NCBI GenBank assembly: GCA_928212115.1
Contig: CAKMRJ010005412.1
Span: forward strand, 255,579,858-255,643,857
Direction: 5' to 3'
Source of the DNA: Lactuca virosa
Taxonomy: Eukaryota > Streptophyta > Magnoliopsida > Asterales > Asteraceae
Length of the DNA: 64,000 bases
Shown in pieces: positions 22,119 to 33,244 of the stretch. The first letter of the stretch is position 1, and the number at the start of each line of letters is the position of its first letter. Both the position numbers and the translations under genes were made by a program. The notes under the pieces were generated by a model. The model was not told where the DNA came from. It was given only the letters and a program-made list of their open reading frames with translations, and made no database searches.

Positions 22119-22600
22119 CTGAAACATGAAATTGAAAATCGTAATCCAAATCTTAGTGAGTTCCACCAAGGTACCACACACAACCAACCAAATAATCATA
22201 TTGCATACTGGGTCCACAACCTCCCAGTTGGATTACCCTGGCCCACAACCTCCCGGTTGGATTGCCCAACGTGATGCATACTAGGTCCACAACCTCCCGG
22301 TTGGACTACCCTGGCCTACAACCTCCCGGTTGGATTGCCCTGGCCTACAACCTCCCGGTTGGATTTCCCCGAGTTTGTTGACTGATCGCATAAAGCAATA
22401 CAGTCTCACCCCAAGCACGCTATGTTAACATATAACAGATAACATATATTTAGCAAACATATAATCATATAACAGTCCTCAGACTAACAGGCAGATCTAT
22501 AGATCACTATCACATAGCAACATCCTATATACCAGGATACATAAACTAGTGGGACGACATTGGTGCCTTAGACCTACAAATACAGTGAGGGAAAACTCAC
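22119..22600 (-). other. Putative leader intron in Gypsy-E LTR
   Basis: On the minus strand the donor is GAG/GTGAGT at 22600 and the acceptor TTTCATGTTTCAG/GTACTTC at 22119. The donor lies in the hairpin GTGAG-GGAAAA-CTCAC. Confidence 0.4.
22205..22372 (-). repeat. Minisatellite in Gypsy-E LTR (CAACCTCCCGGTTGG core)
   Basis: Five copies of a unit of about 30 bp. The core CAACCNCCCGGTTGG is itself a near-palindrome. It lies inside the putative intron. Confidence 0.85.
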
Positions 22601-23496
22601 CTCTCAATCTAAACAAATAGCCAAATAGGACACTGCTCCAAGTATCAGCTCTACTAGTCACCTATACATCAAATAGTGACCAATCTCAACTACAACTCAA
22701 AATACTCAAAATACCCATAGGCCAAACTTGGTCAAATCCTGGTCAAACTCAAAAGTCAATCGAGTCAACTCAGTTGAGTACGCCCAACGTATTCAGCTTG
22801 TACGCACGGCGTACTAGCGTATTGACCAAAAACGGGTCGTTGACCACGTACACGCAGCGTACTCTAACGTACGCCCAATGTACGCATATGCCACCTTTTC
22901 CTTCTATTAAGAGCTTAATCCCATCCAAAATCCAGATCTAGTCCTCAAATGATGTCCTTAATCATAAAGTTTCCAACTTTATGATCTTGCACGGCTATTA
23001 AGTGCTCAATACCAAAAACCCTAAGTTCTTAACTCATTAAGACATCCTAGTCCATGCATGGAGGAAAATTAAGGACCAAGATTACATTTTTATGATTCTA
23101 AACACTCCAGAACGTCTGAAAGGACAGCGCAAATGAATTAGAGTAACCCATACTCAAATACATCAAGCTTATGGGACTAAAATGAACATAATCCATGGCT
23201 AATTAAGATCTAAGCAAAACTTCATCAAGATTAGAGATTTTTACCTCCATGTTGTGCAAAATGATGATGTGCTTCTGGATCCAAAGTGCTTCAAGCTTCC
23301 AAGATGCTTTCCTTTCCTTCTTCTTCCTCTAAGAACATCAAAACACACACTAGCGGCTCAAAGATGCTCTCAAAATGGATTAGGGTTTGCAAGGATCAAT
23401 ATGAGGGATGTAGGCTGATGAAAGAAAGGGTATTGGGGCTATAAAGGTGTTTAAATAGTGCACAACCCTAAATATTAGGGTTTTGGTCCAGGCCAT

Positions 23497-23511
23497 GTAC
23501 GCCCAGCGTAC
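23497..23511. promoter_or_regulatory. Palindrome GTACGCCCAGCGTAC upstream of the Gypsy-E TATA
   Basis: Interrupted palindrome (GTACGC, 3 nt, GCGTAC) about 40 bp upstream of the minus-strand TATA near 23451-23458. More copies occur in the transcribed leader. Confidence 0.5.
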
Positions 23512-23615
23512 GTGATGAAACGCATTTTCCTCTAAAATGATACAAGGGACCAATTTGCAATCATTCTTACATATCAAGGGCATAAATGGAAATACCTTAA
23601 TATCAAGATTGTACA

Positions 23616-23860
23616 CCAATAGATTGTGTAACAGAATTGTTAATCCAAGTAATGACCTTGGAGTTATCAGTCTCCCATGTATCAACCAACAAATCAAAAT
23701 TCTTAGCTTGAGGCACTGAAGGTTTGGCTTTAGTCCCAGTGACATAGCCGCACATATTCTTCCCACGAAGGAAGTTCTTCATAATATAGCTCCAGTAAGT
23801 GTAATTCTTTCCATCTAATCGAGTATTGATTGACTGAAGGGAATCATCATTTCCAGTCAT
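23616..23860 (-). pseudogene. Copia-F Gag N-terminus, cut by Gypsy-E
   Basis: Reads MTGNDDSLQSINTRLDGKNY, then YWSYIMKNFLRGKNMCGYVTG and TKVITWINNSV-like residues: the N-terminal LDGKNYxxWxxxM signature of copia Gag (UBN2/Gag_2-like). The frame also opens at an ATG at 23899, but MTGNDDS fits the family better. It is truncated at 23616, where Gypsy-E starts. Confidence 0.75.
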
Positions 23861-24094
23861 GTTGGCAACATATAAATCACCACAACAATAGACAAGCAAT
23901 CAGGGAACAAAAACAACAAACCAACGGAAGCAACCAATCGAGCAGCAAGAAATCGAATAGCAAATCCTAGAATTCGAACAACAACAACAAACTAACAGCA
24001 ACAACAAATGAACACTAACAAGCAAACGAACATCAGCAACAAACGAACATCAAACGAATCAGCTACAGTAAACCCTCAAACATATCAAACATTC
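23861..24094 (-). other. Copia-F 5' leader (CAA-rich on plus strand)
   Basis: A leader of about 230 bp with many AAC/CAA triplets on the plus strand. No gene. Confidence 0.6.
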
Positions 24095-24106
24095 TCTCTG
24101 ATACCA
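24095..24106 (-). other. Primer-binding site of Copia-F
   Basis: Plus-strand TCTCTGATACCA is the reverse of TGGTATCAGAGA. It abuts the LTR end (TGATAATAG on plus). Confidence 0.75.
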
Positions 24107-24281
24107 TGATAATAGAGCCATATTCTTATTGAAAGAGAGAAATTACAAGTGTTCTAGATAGAAAAGCATTAACGCTAAAAACAAGAAAGAGGAGAGTAAA
24201 TACTAGCTAAGACCAAACCGTAATGGGTTAAATGCTAAAAAACCCATAAACATGTGGGCTAACAACATATATGCTAACATG
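24107..24281 (-). repeat. Copia-F 5' LTR (outer end approximate)
   Basis: Short LTR. The minus strand carries CTTTCAATAAGAATATGG, a plausible poly(A) signal region, and ends CTCTATTATCA before the PBS. The outer end could be TGTTAGCATATATG (24281) or TGTTAGCCCACATG (about 24266); the partner LTR is not in the window. Confidence 0.6.
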
Positions 24282-24582
24282 TATAAGCCATATCTTATAA
24301 AACTTGGATGTCTTTTATAGTTATCAGTGTTTTAAATAGTCTATGTATATATAAACTTCAAATTCATGACAATATATGTTATTATTAAAACACACTATGA
24401 CTCATCATACTTGCCATGGATGCAAAGTCAATTGATTTCATATTCATTTTCTTTAAACAAAATATCATATTTGCATTCAATAAAAGAAATTACATCAAAT
24501 AAAAACCATTTTAATATTATCAGATAATACATAAGTATTTTGAAAAAACAAACCTTGGTTATTATAAATTTGTGATTGAAAT

Positions 24583-24587
<5 letters not shown>
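24282..24587. other. AT-rich intergenic DNA
   Basis: No ORF, terminal repeat or RNA gene seen. Confidence 0.6.

Positions 24588-24646
<59 letters not shown>
24588..24646. repeat. (TA)n microsatellite
   Basis: About 59 bp of uninterrupted TA. Confidence 0.95.
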
Positions 24647-24648
<2 letters not shown>

Positions 24649-24669
24649 AAAGGAAGTTAGCAATAGTAA

Positions 24670-25010
24670 GTTTTATGTCTTTAGGTTTTTGCCACAAATG
24701 TTTAGTGAATTTGACACTTTTAGTCCTTAAAGTGAAAACTTTTACAATTTTGTGTTTTGATTAAGTTTTTGTGCTTCTAGGGTTTTGCCACAAATCTTTA
24801 GTAACTTTGACACTTTTCGTCTTTGCAGTGAAAAGTTTTATATTATGGTGTTTTTGCCACAAATCTTTAATGAAATTGACACTTTTCGTCATTATAGTCA
24901 AAACTTTTACATTTTGACATAAAAAACACAAAAAACCTCCTTTAGAATTTTGCCACCATATTTTCTCAACTTTGGCAACTTTCACATTATTGCCACAACA
25001 TTTTTGGATT
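24670..25010. repeat. Degenerate tandem repeat, TTTTGCCACAAAT...TTTGACACTTTT
   Basis: The block TTTTGCCACAAA-CTTTA-GACACTTTTCGTC recurs near 24690, 24788 and 24857, with weaker copies near 24950 and 24990, spaced roughly 70-100 bp. No coding sense. From 25011 to 25560 I see nothing identifiable. Confidence 0.6.
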
Positions 25011-25804
25011 TTCTCCACCAGTGTCCCTTCTTTTGGTTGTCGTACACTTTGGACATCTAATTTTAGGGGTTGTCGACTTTCTCTCCTATTTGCGGTGATT
25101 TACACTTTCAGCACGTATTTTTTTAAAGTTTGCCGATTTTCCCCATATTACCCCAAAAACGGCGTAGCCGCGAGTTCTTTGCTAGTTATTATTATATTCA
25201 TATTAAAAAGGTGCAGAGGTAACAGATACCTTCTTATTAGTGACATTCGAAATAATAATAATTAAGTATTGAAAAATGAAGGTTTTTATATATTAAGTCT
25301 ATTAAAGGTCGCATTCGGCTTTAAAAGTTATGTTTTGGGGTAATTCCATTGTCCGGTTGTCCCCGTGTTTTGTCGGTGCCCCAATGTAAACCACAAACCC
25401 CATAATATTTAATTTCTTTAAATGAAGTTATATTATGAAAAATAGACTACTCTTGCACCCGAAAAATGTGCACGAATCTTTCTTTTGGTTTCTTCCATAT
25501 TTTTATACCAACTTTATGTGTATTCAAGTTTATCTATTTTGTAAAGATAACTATCGTAAGGTTTTAGTAACACCTAGAGCGGACCTATTTGGTGTTACGA
25601 GGTGGCACAACAAACCTTTCAAAATTTACCATCAAGTGCAAAAGTTAGTGTAAATTCGTCAAAATCTGTCAAAAATTCATCACAAATCCGTCAACAATCC
25701 GTCACAAACTCCTCCTAATAGGTGTAAATTTAATATAATATGTTGGTGTAACCTTTTTAATGACGGAAATTGCCATTGAAAAATGAGTTTTTTTTAGTTT
25801 CTAT

Positions 25805-25873
25805 GGAAAACAAAAAACCATAAAAAATTATAAAAATGCATAAAAAAAAACTTAAAGATCACAAATATATATA

Positions 25874-25962
<89 letters not shown>

Positions 25963-26179
25963 TTAAAATCGCAGGTTTTAACTATAAATTCGTTGAAAAA
26001 CTTTTAGAAAAAAAACCTTAAAAAAAATCGATTTTTTAATTTTTTTTCAGCGAATTTATGATAAAACCTGCGATTTTTAAGTTAATAAACTCAAAAAAAA
26101 AAAAAAAAAAAAAAAAAGATTTGTGATCTCTAAGTATTTTTTATGTATTTTTATGATTTTTTTAGGGTTTTTGTTTTCC
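25805..26179. mobile_element. Foldback element split by a (TA)n expansion
   Basis: Outer arms 25805-25866 and about 26118-26179 are imperfect reverse complements (GGAAAACAAAAAACC against GGTTTTTGTTTTCC). Inner arms 25962-26000 and 26042-26081 match (CTTAAAATCGCAGGTTTT). In the left arm they are separated by 95 bp of TA (25866-25960), in the right by an A-run (26094-26117). No clear TSD. Family unassigned; a MITE or foldback relic is likely. Confidence 0.8.
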
Positions 26180-26188
26180 ATATAACAT

Positions 26189-26192
<4 letters not shown>

Positions 26193-26246
<54 letters not shown>
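26193..26246. repeat. (TA)n microsatellite
   Basis: About 54 bp, just right of the foldback element. Confidence 0.95.
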
Positions 26247-26251
<5 letters not shown>

Positions 26252-26265
26252 ATTAACTTGCATTA

Positions 26266-26458
26266 ATCATCTCGCAACATGTTTGTAACTCCATCAACTC
26301 TTGGCTGGTACAGGGAGATCTTTTCCATTGTCAATTCCGTGATACTATAGAACCCGATATTCATTCTCGGGGTCTACAGTGTCATGGAATTGGCAATGAA
26401 AAAGATCTCATTGTACTAGCGAAGAGTTGATAGCGTTACAAACATGTTGCGAGGTGAT
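26266..26458. repeat. About 190-bp near-perfect inverted repeat (hairpin)
   Basis: Arms of about 85-90 bp (26266-26352 and 26370-26458) are reverse complements with few mismatches (TCGCAACATGTTTGTAAC against GTTACAAACATGTTGCGA) around a loop of about 17 bp. The right arm runs into the LINE reading frame, so the left arm is probably an inverted copy of LINE sequence. Confidence 0.85.
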
Positions 26459-27093
26459 CAATAATATTGCACTTTCCATGTGTGATGACAGTTGGAATTG
26501 GTTAGGCGATGCTTCATTGTGTTTTGAAGTTAGTTCTCTACGTGGATTGATTGAAACGAAGATGTTCAGTGGTGACTCTTATATTCATTTTTGGAATAAT
26601 TGGGTGCCTTTAAAAACCAACTTTTTTTTGGTGGAGAATAGTTTTAAATAGGATCCCAACTAAGGTTGCCCTTGAGAGTCGAGGTATAAATGTCAACTCT
26701 TTGATGTGTGCAAAGTGTGGGGTTGAGGTGGAAACAAATGATCATCTTCTAATTCATTGTGATTTTGCAAAAGATATTTGGGAAAACATATTTAGGTGGT
26801 GTAATGTGGATTATGTGCAAAAAACAGTGGTTTAAGAGATTATCAAGGTTCCAATGAACATGTTCCATTCATTGACTCGTAGAAAATTGGAGCATGCTAT
26901 TTTTTTAGTAACTTTTTGGATGATTTAGAAAGAGAGAAATGAGCGGGTGTTTAATGGGAGAGCCAAGTCCATTGCAATGGTGATAAATGAAATAAAAGCA
27001 CAATCTTTCTTAGGGGTTAAAAACAGAGGAAAAATAATTACCGGTGATGATAATAGTTGGTGTATTTGTCCTTTTATATCATGCCCTTTATAA
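26427..27093 (+). pseudogene. LINE ORF2 C-terminus with zf-RVT domain
   Basis: Segment DDSWNWLGDASLCFEVSSLR...WNNWVPLKTNFF (26427-26651) is followed, in another frame from 26647, by IPTKVALESRG and the zinc-binding zf-RVT pattern MCAKCGVEVETNDHLLIHCDFAKDIW (C-x2-C, H, C). The ending ERNERVFNGRAKS is typical of plant LINE ORF2 tails. A frameshift and two stops make it a pseudogene. The RT itself is absent. Confidence 0.8.
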
Positions 27094-27100
27094 TTTTGAT

Positions 27101-27151
27101 TTTGTGTGTATGTGTGTGTGTGTGTTGGGGGGGGGGGGGGGGGGGGGGGGG
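27101..27151. repeat. (TG)n followed by a 25-G homopolymer
   Basis: A TGTG run passes directly into 25 consecutive G (27127-27151). This length is rare and could form a quadruplex or reflect an assembly error. Confidence 0.9.
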
Positions 27152-27972
27152 TAAAGGTGTCTTTGGTGTGCTTTTAGTGTTATAGTTTCTCATAGCCTGG
27201 GTCAAATGCGTGTGTTTGGTGTGTGTATTTGTTGTAGTCGGGTAGAACATTTTCATGGTTTGGGCGGCTGTGAGTAAAAGTATTTTTTCAAAAAAGGGTC
27301 TTTCTTTTGGGATATATAATTTGGGGTTATTTGGGGTGTGTTTTATTTTTCTTATGTTAGTGCAGGGTACTCTATATGCAATTGGTTTAATGGCTTTGGT
27401 GGATTTGAATCACAAATGTAGGGCATAATTAGAAGATCGACATTGTTTAGTGGCTTTGACCTTCTTTCTTCACTCTCTGCTTTGGTTGTTGTGTAATGTA
27501 TCATTTCTGTTGGGTTGGTGTAAAGCTCATGGTCGTTGTATGGGGAATTAGCGAGTGGCTTTTTCTTGGCTTGCATAATTCTAGTGCATTCTAGTTCGGT
27601 GGATTCCTTGGAATCCTGACTACGCGGGTTGGTGTCTTTTGTATATGTTGTATGGAGATAGTTTGCGTTTTTATATGGTTATTGTTGTGAAGTACAACGT
27701 TCATCGATCATCAATATATTTGCTATTGGTAGTGATTATGGATATCTCTGGGCTTTTTCGGGGTGGATGCCAAATTTATTACCCTTCCTTGATATTTGGG
27801 TGTTGGTCTTATTTCATATATTATTCCCTTCCTCTTCCTTGTTGTTGCGTAGTTTATTATTACAAACATTATTTTACTTTTCTTTTTTTCATTTTCCAGC
27901 TTCTGGCTGGTAAATGCTTTTATAATATTTTTGCTTTGTTGTTAAAAAAAACTGATTCTAATAAAACAATTT
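27152..27972 (+). mobile_element. LINE 3' untranslated region and tail (probable)
   Basis: After the ORF2 stop, about 850 bp of non-coding T-rich sequence leads to an A-rich end (GTTGTTAAAAAAAACTG, then AATAAAACAATTT near 27955-27972), consistent with a LINE tail. The exact end and TSD were not found. Confidence 0.45.
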
Positions 27973-28329
27973 AAATTTAAACTTTTTACAAGGTCACAAT
28001 AAGGTGAGTGTCTAAGTGATGGTTATAAATTATCATTGACTTGACTTGACTTGTATACTAGAATCAATAACAGTCGTAACATACTGTGTTTTGGCCTTTT
28101 CGGCAAAAGTTGTTAATATCTCTTTTACAATTTCATGAAATAGGGTTACGTATTCTTGTTTAAAGGCCCATTGTCAATTTTATATATTTTTAAAAGATTT
28201 TTAAATACTTTTAATAAACTAAATTATCAAAAAAAATTAGGCCATTTTTAACGTATATACTAAAATATCAATTTAAAGTAAAAATATAAAACCTATCTCG
28301 AAATTAAGACATAAAAATAGTGTAATTAA
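27973..28329. other. AT-rich intergenic DNA
   Basis: Nothing identifiable. Confidence 0.6.
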
Positions 28330-29341
28330 CTAGACGAATAATCGTGCGTTGCGCGCGAATATAATTAGTTAATTAAAATAATAACTTTTAACATATTGAG
28401 ATTTAATATTTATATATGAAAAACCAATGCCAGTAGCAAAACAAATATGTGGTTAACCTATTAGTTTTATTAACCGTAATAAGTTTTATATCATTGGTTA
28501 TTTGTACTATTAATTAATAATTTTATAAAACGTTTTATGTTGTGTAAATTATATATCTAATATATGTTGATTTCTATATATAACAAATAATAAAGTATTA
28601 AGAAAAAATACTACAACTTTTGATGATTTTATAGACCGTTTTAAGTTGTATAAATTATAGATAAAACATATGCTTATCTATATATAAAACAAATAACAAA
28701 TAGCATGGAAAAATATTGTAATTTTTATTAACATAAAAATACTACAACATCTACTATACCATTTACATCAAACAAAATTTATTAAACCCTTATAAATCAT
28801 TCAAAAATGAATATTTAGAAATCAACATACATTTGATATATATCAGTATTTTTATAAAACAAATCGCGTTGAAATAACCATTGATTCGGCAAATTCATTT
28901 TTTCAACTCTTACATATTTAATAACATAGTTATAATAAAATTGGACAATAAAAAGACATTGCACATTAATATCCATAAGTTTAAAAAACTATTGAATATA
29001 ATGAAAAAAAAACATCACTAATTACATTAAATTTGAAATCATAACTACATTTAAATTAGAAAACTTTTGAGTTTAGTAGGAGTTTCAAACTCTTTAGTTG
29101 TGCGCAATAATATAATATAAATATTAACAATTATAGATTATAATAACAATATTATAGACATTTATCATTGAAATAATGATTTTTACACTCATTTGTAACT
29201 AATATTATAATTATTTTAAGTATAAAATAAGATAGATAAAATAAGTTGGGTTTGAATTGAATTAAGTAAAATTATTCATATGACATTATTTTTAAATTTC
29301 TAATTAATTTAGAAACAATGTATTTGAATTTTTTTTATTTC

Positions 29342-29378
29342 ATTTATTATTATTATTATTATTATTACTATTATTATT
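29342..29378. repeat. (TTA)n microsatellite
   Basis: About 12 triplets with one interruption. Confidence 0.9.
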
Positions 29379-30190
29379 ATTAGTAATTCAAATAATAATC
29401 ATTTTAATAAAATATAATATATTTTGTAATTTTATGTTATTTTAAACTATTATTATGTTTAATTAATTAAAAACTACTTGTTTGAAAAATATTCCTTACT
29501 ATATTTTAAAAAATTATCCTACTTTAGTATTGTACTTTCAATTTTGTCCTTAAAGTGATAAAATATTAGAAATGAATGATAAGTCCAAGTAAAACGATGA
29601 TTTGTAATTCAAAGTTATAGTGATTGTTAAGTAGTAAGACCAATCTTAAAAATAAAAAACATGTTAAGAGTATGTTAGGGAGGAGGGAGTGTTACACGTG
29701 AGTTATATTTTTATCACTTATATTTTATTATGAAAGTGTTAATATTTTCTTTATTTTATTATTCCTTTTATGAAGAATAACAAATAAAAAAACTGACAAA
29801 TGTAATAAGATAAAATACACTGCTTATTTTTTATTATTATAAAATATTTTAAAAACTCCATATAAGTTTTGCAATAATATAAAGAATATATTTTTATAAC
29901 ACAAAAATAATCTTTGGTATTCAACAATAAAGTCATATCATATTTAAAATTATTCGTTCTATTTTTTCATTATCACCAATACTTTGGAATAATAATTGTA
30001 AACTCTTTTAATCAAAATCAATTATCAAACATTCGATTGATGTTATTTACAACAAAATAATAAGTGATATAAACTAACATAATATGTAACTAATAACATA
30101 AAATACATGTTGAATAATGTTCTCTTGGAAAGAAAAATAGATTTTCTTAACATAAAAAAAACACATCATAAAAATACATACATGTTAATT

Positions 30191-30844
30191 GCTCGAACTG
30201 ATAAATAACTTGAAAACTGATTTACCCAAAGCTCATTAAAAGTAATTATCAATATCACTTCATAATCTTGATTATAAAAATATCCACACACATAAACTTA
30301 AAAAAATGATCTCATAGTATACCTACAAACACATACCAAAATTTGAAGCTCCATTAAAATCTAAAACTTTACATGCACCTAATTTGAGTTTACTTGCATT
30401 TGCATTTGAAAAAAAATGCAATTATTCTCTTACATACATGGAACCAATCACATAACTCTTCAAACCCTACCAATATAATTTATCATTTTGTGTTGATATA
30501 CATGCAATATATAAATTGCTCTAACTGATAAATAGCTTGAAGACTGATTTACCCAAAGCTCATGACAAGTAATTATCAATCTCACTTCATCATCTTGTGA
30601 TTATAAAAAAATATCCATAACACATAAACTTAAAAAATGATCTCAAGTATACCTTTAAACACATACTTAAATTTGAAGCTCAGTTAAAATCTAAAACTTT
30701 ACATGCACCCAATTTAAGTTTACTTGCATTTGCATTTCGAAAAAAATGCAATTGCTCTCTTACATCCATGGAACCACTCACATAACTCTTCAAACCCTAC
30801 TGATATAATCTATAACTCTGTGTTGACATGCATGCAATATGCAA
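30191..30844. repeat. 327-bp tandem duplication inside Helitron-1
   Basis: GCTCGAACTGATAAATAACT (30191) and GCTCTAACTGATAAATAGCT (30518) start two copies that stay alignable for about 325 bp. Confidence 0.85.
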
Positions 30845-31030
30845 GCTACAATGTTCTTATATAGGGTAAATATTTCATTTAACCCATCAATTAAATAGCA
30901 TGAAATGAAGAGCTTTGGGGGTTGCAAATCATAGGATTTCAATTAATCATAAGTTAATTTGTATAAGTAGAATAGCCTTGGGAGTTTCAAATGCATGAGG
31001 TTCAAGGAAAAATGATTGCTTTATAAGATA

Positions 31031-32362
31031 CTAGGCGAATGCTCGCGCGTTGCGCAAAAACACCTATATAGTTGAAGTATTTACAAATATATGTTTTTTT
31101 AAATATATCAATAACGTTGTTGTTAAATTTGATATAATAATTCATATACTAAATTGATATAGTATAAAGATTATTTTAAATTATATGATAATATATACAT
31201 CTATTATAACTGCATAATATCGATCGTTTGAATGACTTCTACCGGCGAGTTACACATGAATAAAATTAAATATAATATATGCTTTAATGTTATTTATAGT
31301 TGTCGTTATTGTTAATTAATTTGTTAAAATCTATTTGCTTAACGTTTTAATTTCTATCATTATAATTATTTAAAACATCAAACGTTGTTTTTTGATTTTT
31401 AAAGGTAACAATATAATCATTTATATAGAGTTGTTTTTAACTATTGTTATTGTAAGTTATTTTAAGCTACTTATTTGAAAACTTTTAACGATTATAAAAA
31501 TATATTTAGGAAATATTTTAGTTAAATAGATATTACAATTTAGTTTTTACATTTATCACTACAATTTATCACTTTTAATTATTTACAAAATATTATTTGG
31601 TTTTTTAAGTGGAACTGAAATTTATATTTAAGATGACAATGTAATGTTATATTTAAATTAACAATTTAAGTATTTTGTCCAAACTGTTCAAAAGTTGTAG
31701 CTTTAAATTGATAACGATTTATATACAACAACATTTTAAATATAATAAATTAAGTATAATATGTTAAAAGTTATAGACATAACTTTATAAGTAGAATTAA
31801 ATATATTATTTTAAAATTGAAATTTAGTTTATTTATGATTACACTTTAGGTTTGATATTTATTTAACCTTATTAACCAACTTATAATCATTATTAGAAAG
31901 TCACTACAATTTATCACTTTAAACTATTTACAAAATATTTTTTAGGTTCTTTAAGTTAAACTAAATTTATATTTAAGTTGACCATGTAATGTTATATTTA
32001 AATGAATAATTTAAGTATTTTATACAAATTGTTCCAAAATTGTATCTTTAAAATGATAATGGTTTACATCAAACAATATATTAAAACTAATAAATTAAAT
32101 ATAATATGTTAAAAGTTAAAAAACATAACTTTATAAGTAGAAGTAAAGATATTATTTTAATATTGAAATTTAGTTTATATATGATTACACTTTAGGTTTG
32201 ATATTTATTTAACCTTATTAATCAACTTATAATTATTATTAGAAAGAAATTGAAAAGTCATGGGAGTTTCAAATGAATGTGGTGAAAGGAAAAATACATG
32301 AGAGTTTCAAATGAATGTGGTGAAAGGAAAAATGTTTCCTTTATAATATTAATATAGTATGA
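31031..32362 (-). mobile_element. Helitron-2, non-autonomous
   Basis: On the minus strand it starts TCATACTATATTAATATTAT at 32362 (flanking A) and ends GCGCAACGCGCGAGC-ATTCGCCTAG at 31031 (flanking T at 31030). The 5' end resembles that of Helitron-1 (both share ATTTTTCCTT and TTTGAAACTC within 70 bp). It holds a tandem duplication of about 345 bp (31556 and 31901) and a 37-bp duplication near 32263-32336. No coding. Confidence 0.78.
31556..32245. repeat. About 345-bp tandem duplication inside Helitron-2
   Basis: TCACTACAATTTATCACTTT occurs at 31556 and 31901, with similarity over most of the unit. Confidence 0.75.
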
Positions 32363-32458
32363 TGGTAATTTGTCGAGCAAATTTGTTTTATTTTATTCCA
32401 CTTTACAGTTGGATCGTAAATGAAATATTCATTTTCAACCCCCATCTTCCTTTTTATT

Positions 32459-32690
32459 TTGATGAGACATTTTCCTTAGTTTCAAGCTCATCATCAAAAC
32501 TAAGTTCCTTGTCAGATTCTTCTAAATCAGGAATTAAGTTGCCATCGGGTTCACATTACATGTTTAGGAAACCTCGCATTTGTCGACTACTTTCCATATG
32601 AAATTGTCTTCTTCTTCAAAGTTTATTAATGCTACATTGTCAAATTGGTCATCTTGGTAATCATCTCTAACAAAATATGGTTTTTTATGT
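32459..32690 (-). pseudogene. Possible decayed coding fragment, unrecognised
   Basis: On the minus strand, YFVRDDYQDDQFDNVALINF reads open until a stop near 32565. In another frame, NLIPDLEESDKELSFDDELE continues to a stop near 32459. Composition is acidic and protein-like, as in the C-terminal tail of some transposases, but I cannot assign a family. The rest of 32363-32748 shows nothing. Confidence 0.25.
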
Positions 32691-32751
32691 TATGTTGGGA
32701 AATACATTCCATAACATAACCATTTCAGCACAAATAAACAACATTTAATAA

Positions 32752-33214
32752 GGGAGGAGGGAGTTATTCCCTCCCAATCCACTGAACCCACTGCCACATC
32801 ACTTTTTCTATTTTATTTTTCTTCATCTTTCCCAACCCACAACACACGGAAACCTTATCTTTTTGAACCCACTCAACCCACTCATTTAAAAAAAATATAA
32901 AACAATCAAATGTAAAATCTTAATTAGCAATAGAGTTATCGGCGGTACCACTCCCGCTTCAACGAATGGGTTGATTGGTTTCATTAACCCACTTCATCAT
33001 CTCTCTCTACTTTCTCTTTCTTATTTTCTCTTGTATCATGTGTTTTAAAACTTGTACCTTAGTTGTTTTGTATTTTTTTTAATTGAGTGGTTGAGTGGGT
33101 TGAGAAGATAGAATTTCCGTGTGTTGTGGGTTGGGAAAGATAAAGAAAAAGAAGAGATAAAAATTGATGTGACAGTGGGTTCAGTGGGTTGGGAAGGAAC
33201 GACTCCCTCCTCCC
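32752..33214. mobile_element. Tourist/Harbinger-type MITE (TSD TAA)
   Basis: 463 bp. Ends GGGAGGAGGGAGT / ACTCCCTCCTCCC are perfect inverted repeats and extend inward as long imperfect arms of about 130 bp (CCACTGAACCCACTG; CCCACAACACACGGAAA). Flanked by TAA at 32749-32751 and 33215-33217. The 3-bp TWA-type TSD is typical of PIF/Harbinger. Confidence 0.85.
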
Positions 33215-33244
33215 TAAGAATTAATGATCAAACATGAAAGAAAC

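Larger units (their letters stand above)
21931..23615 (-). repeat. Gypsy-E 5' LTR
   Basis: About 1685 bp, related to LTRs I and J. The right boundary (GATTGTACA) is set by analogy with the U3 start of LTR I and by the abrupt start of copia Gag coding beyond it. It holds a CAACCTCCCGGTTGG minisatellite (22205-22372), a putative intron (22119-22600), and GTACGC-type palindromes at 22770-22890 and 23497-23511. TATA (TTAAATAG) is near 23451. Confidence 0.75.
28330..31028 (-). mobile_element. Helitron-1, non-autonomous
   Basis: On the minus strand it starts TCTTATAAAGC at 31028 (flanking A at 31029) and ends with a GC-rich partial hairpin (CGCGCGCAACGCACG), about 10 bp, then CTAG at 28333-28330 (flanking T). 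These are Helitron termini with A/T insertion. No Rep/helicase coding. It is 2.7 kb and very AT-rich. It holds a 327-bp imperfect tandem duplication starting at 30191 and 30518, and a TTA microsatellite at 29342-29378. Confidence 0.75.

Noticed and set aside
25560..25755. Possible MITE (AACACCTA ... TAGGTGTAA)
   Set aside because: Only about 8 bp of terminal similarity and no convincing TSD.
25836..26021. 61-codon ORF with alternating Tyr-Ile
   Set aside because: It is translation of a TA microsatellite.
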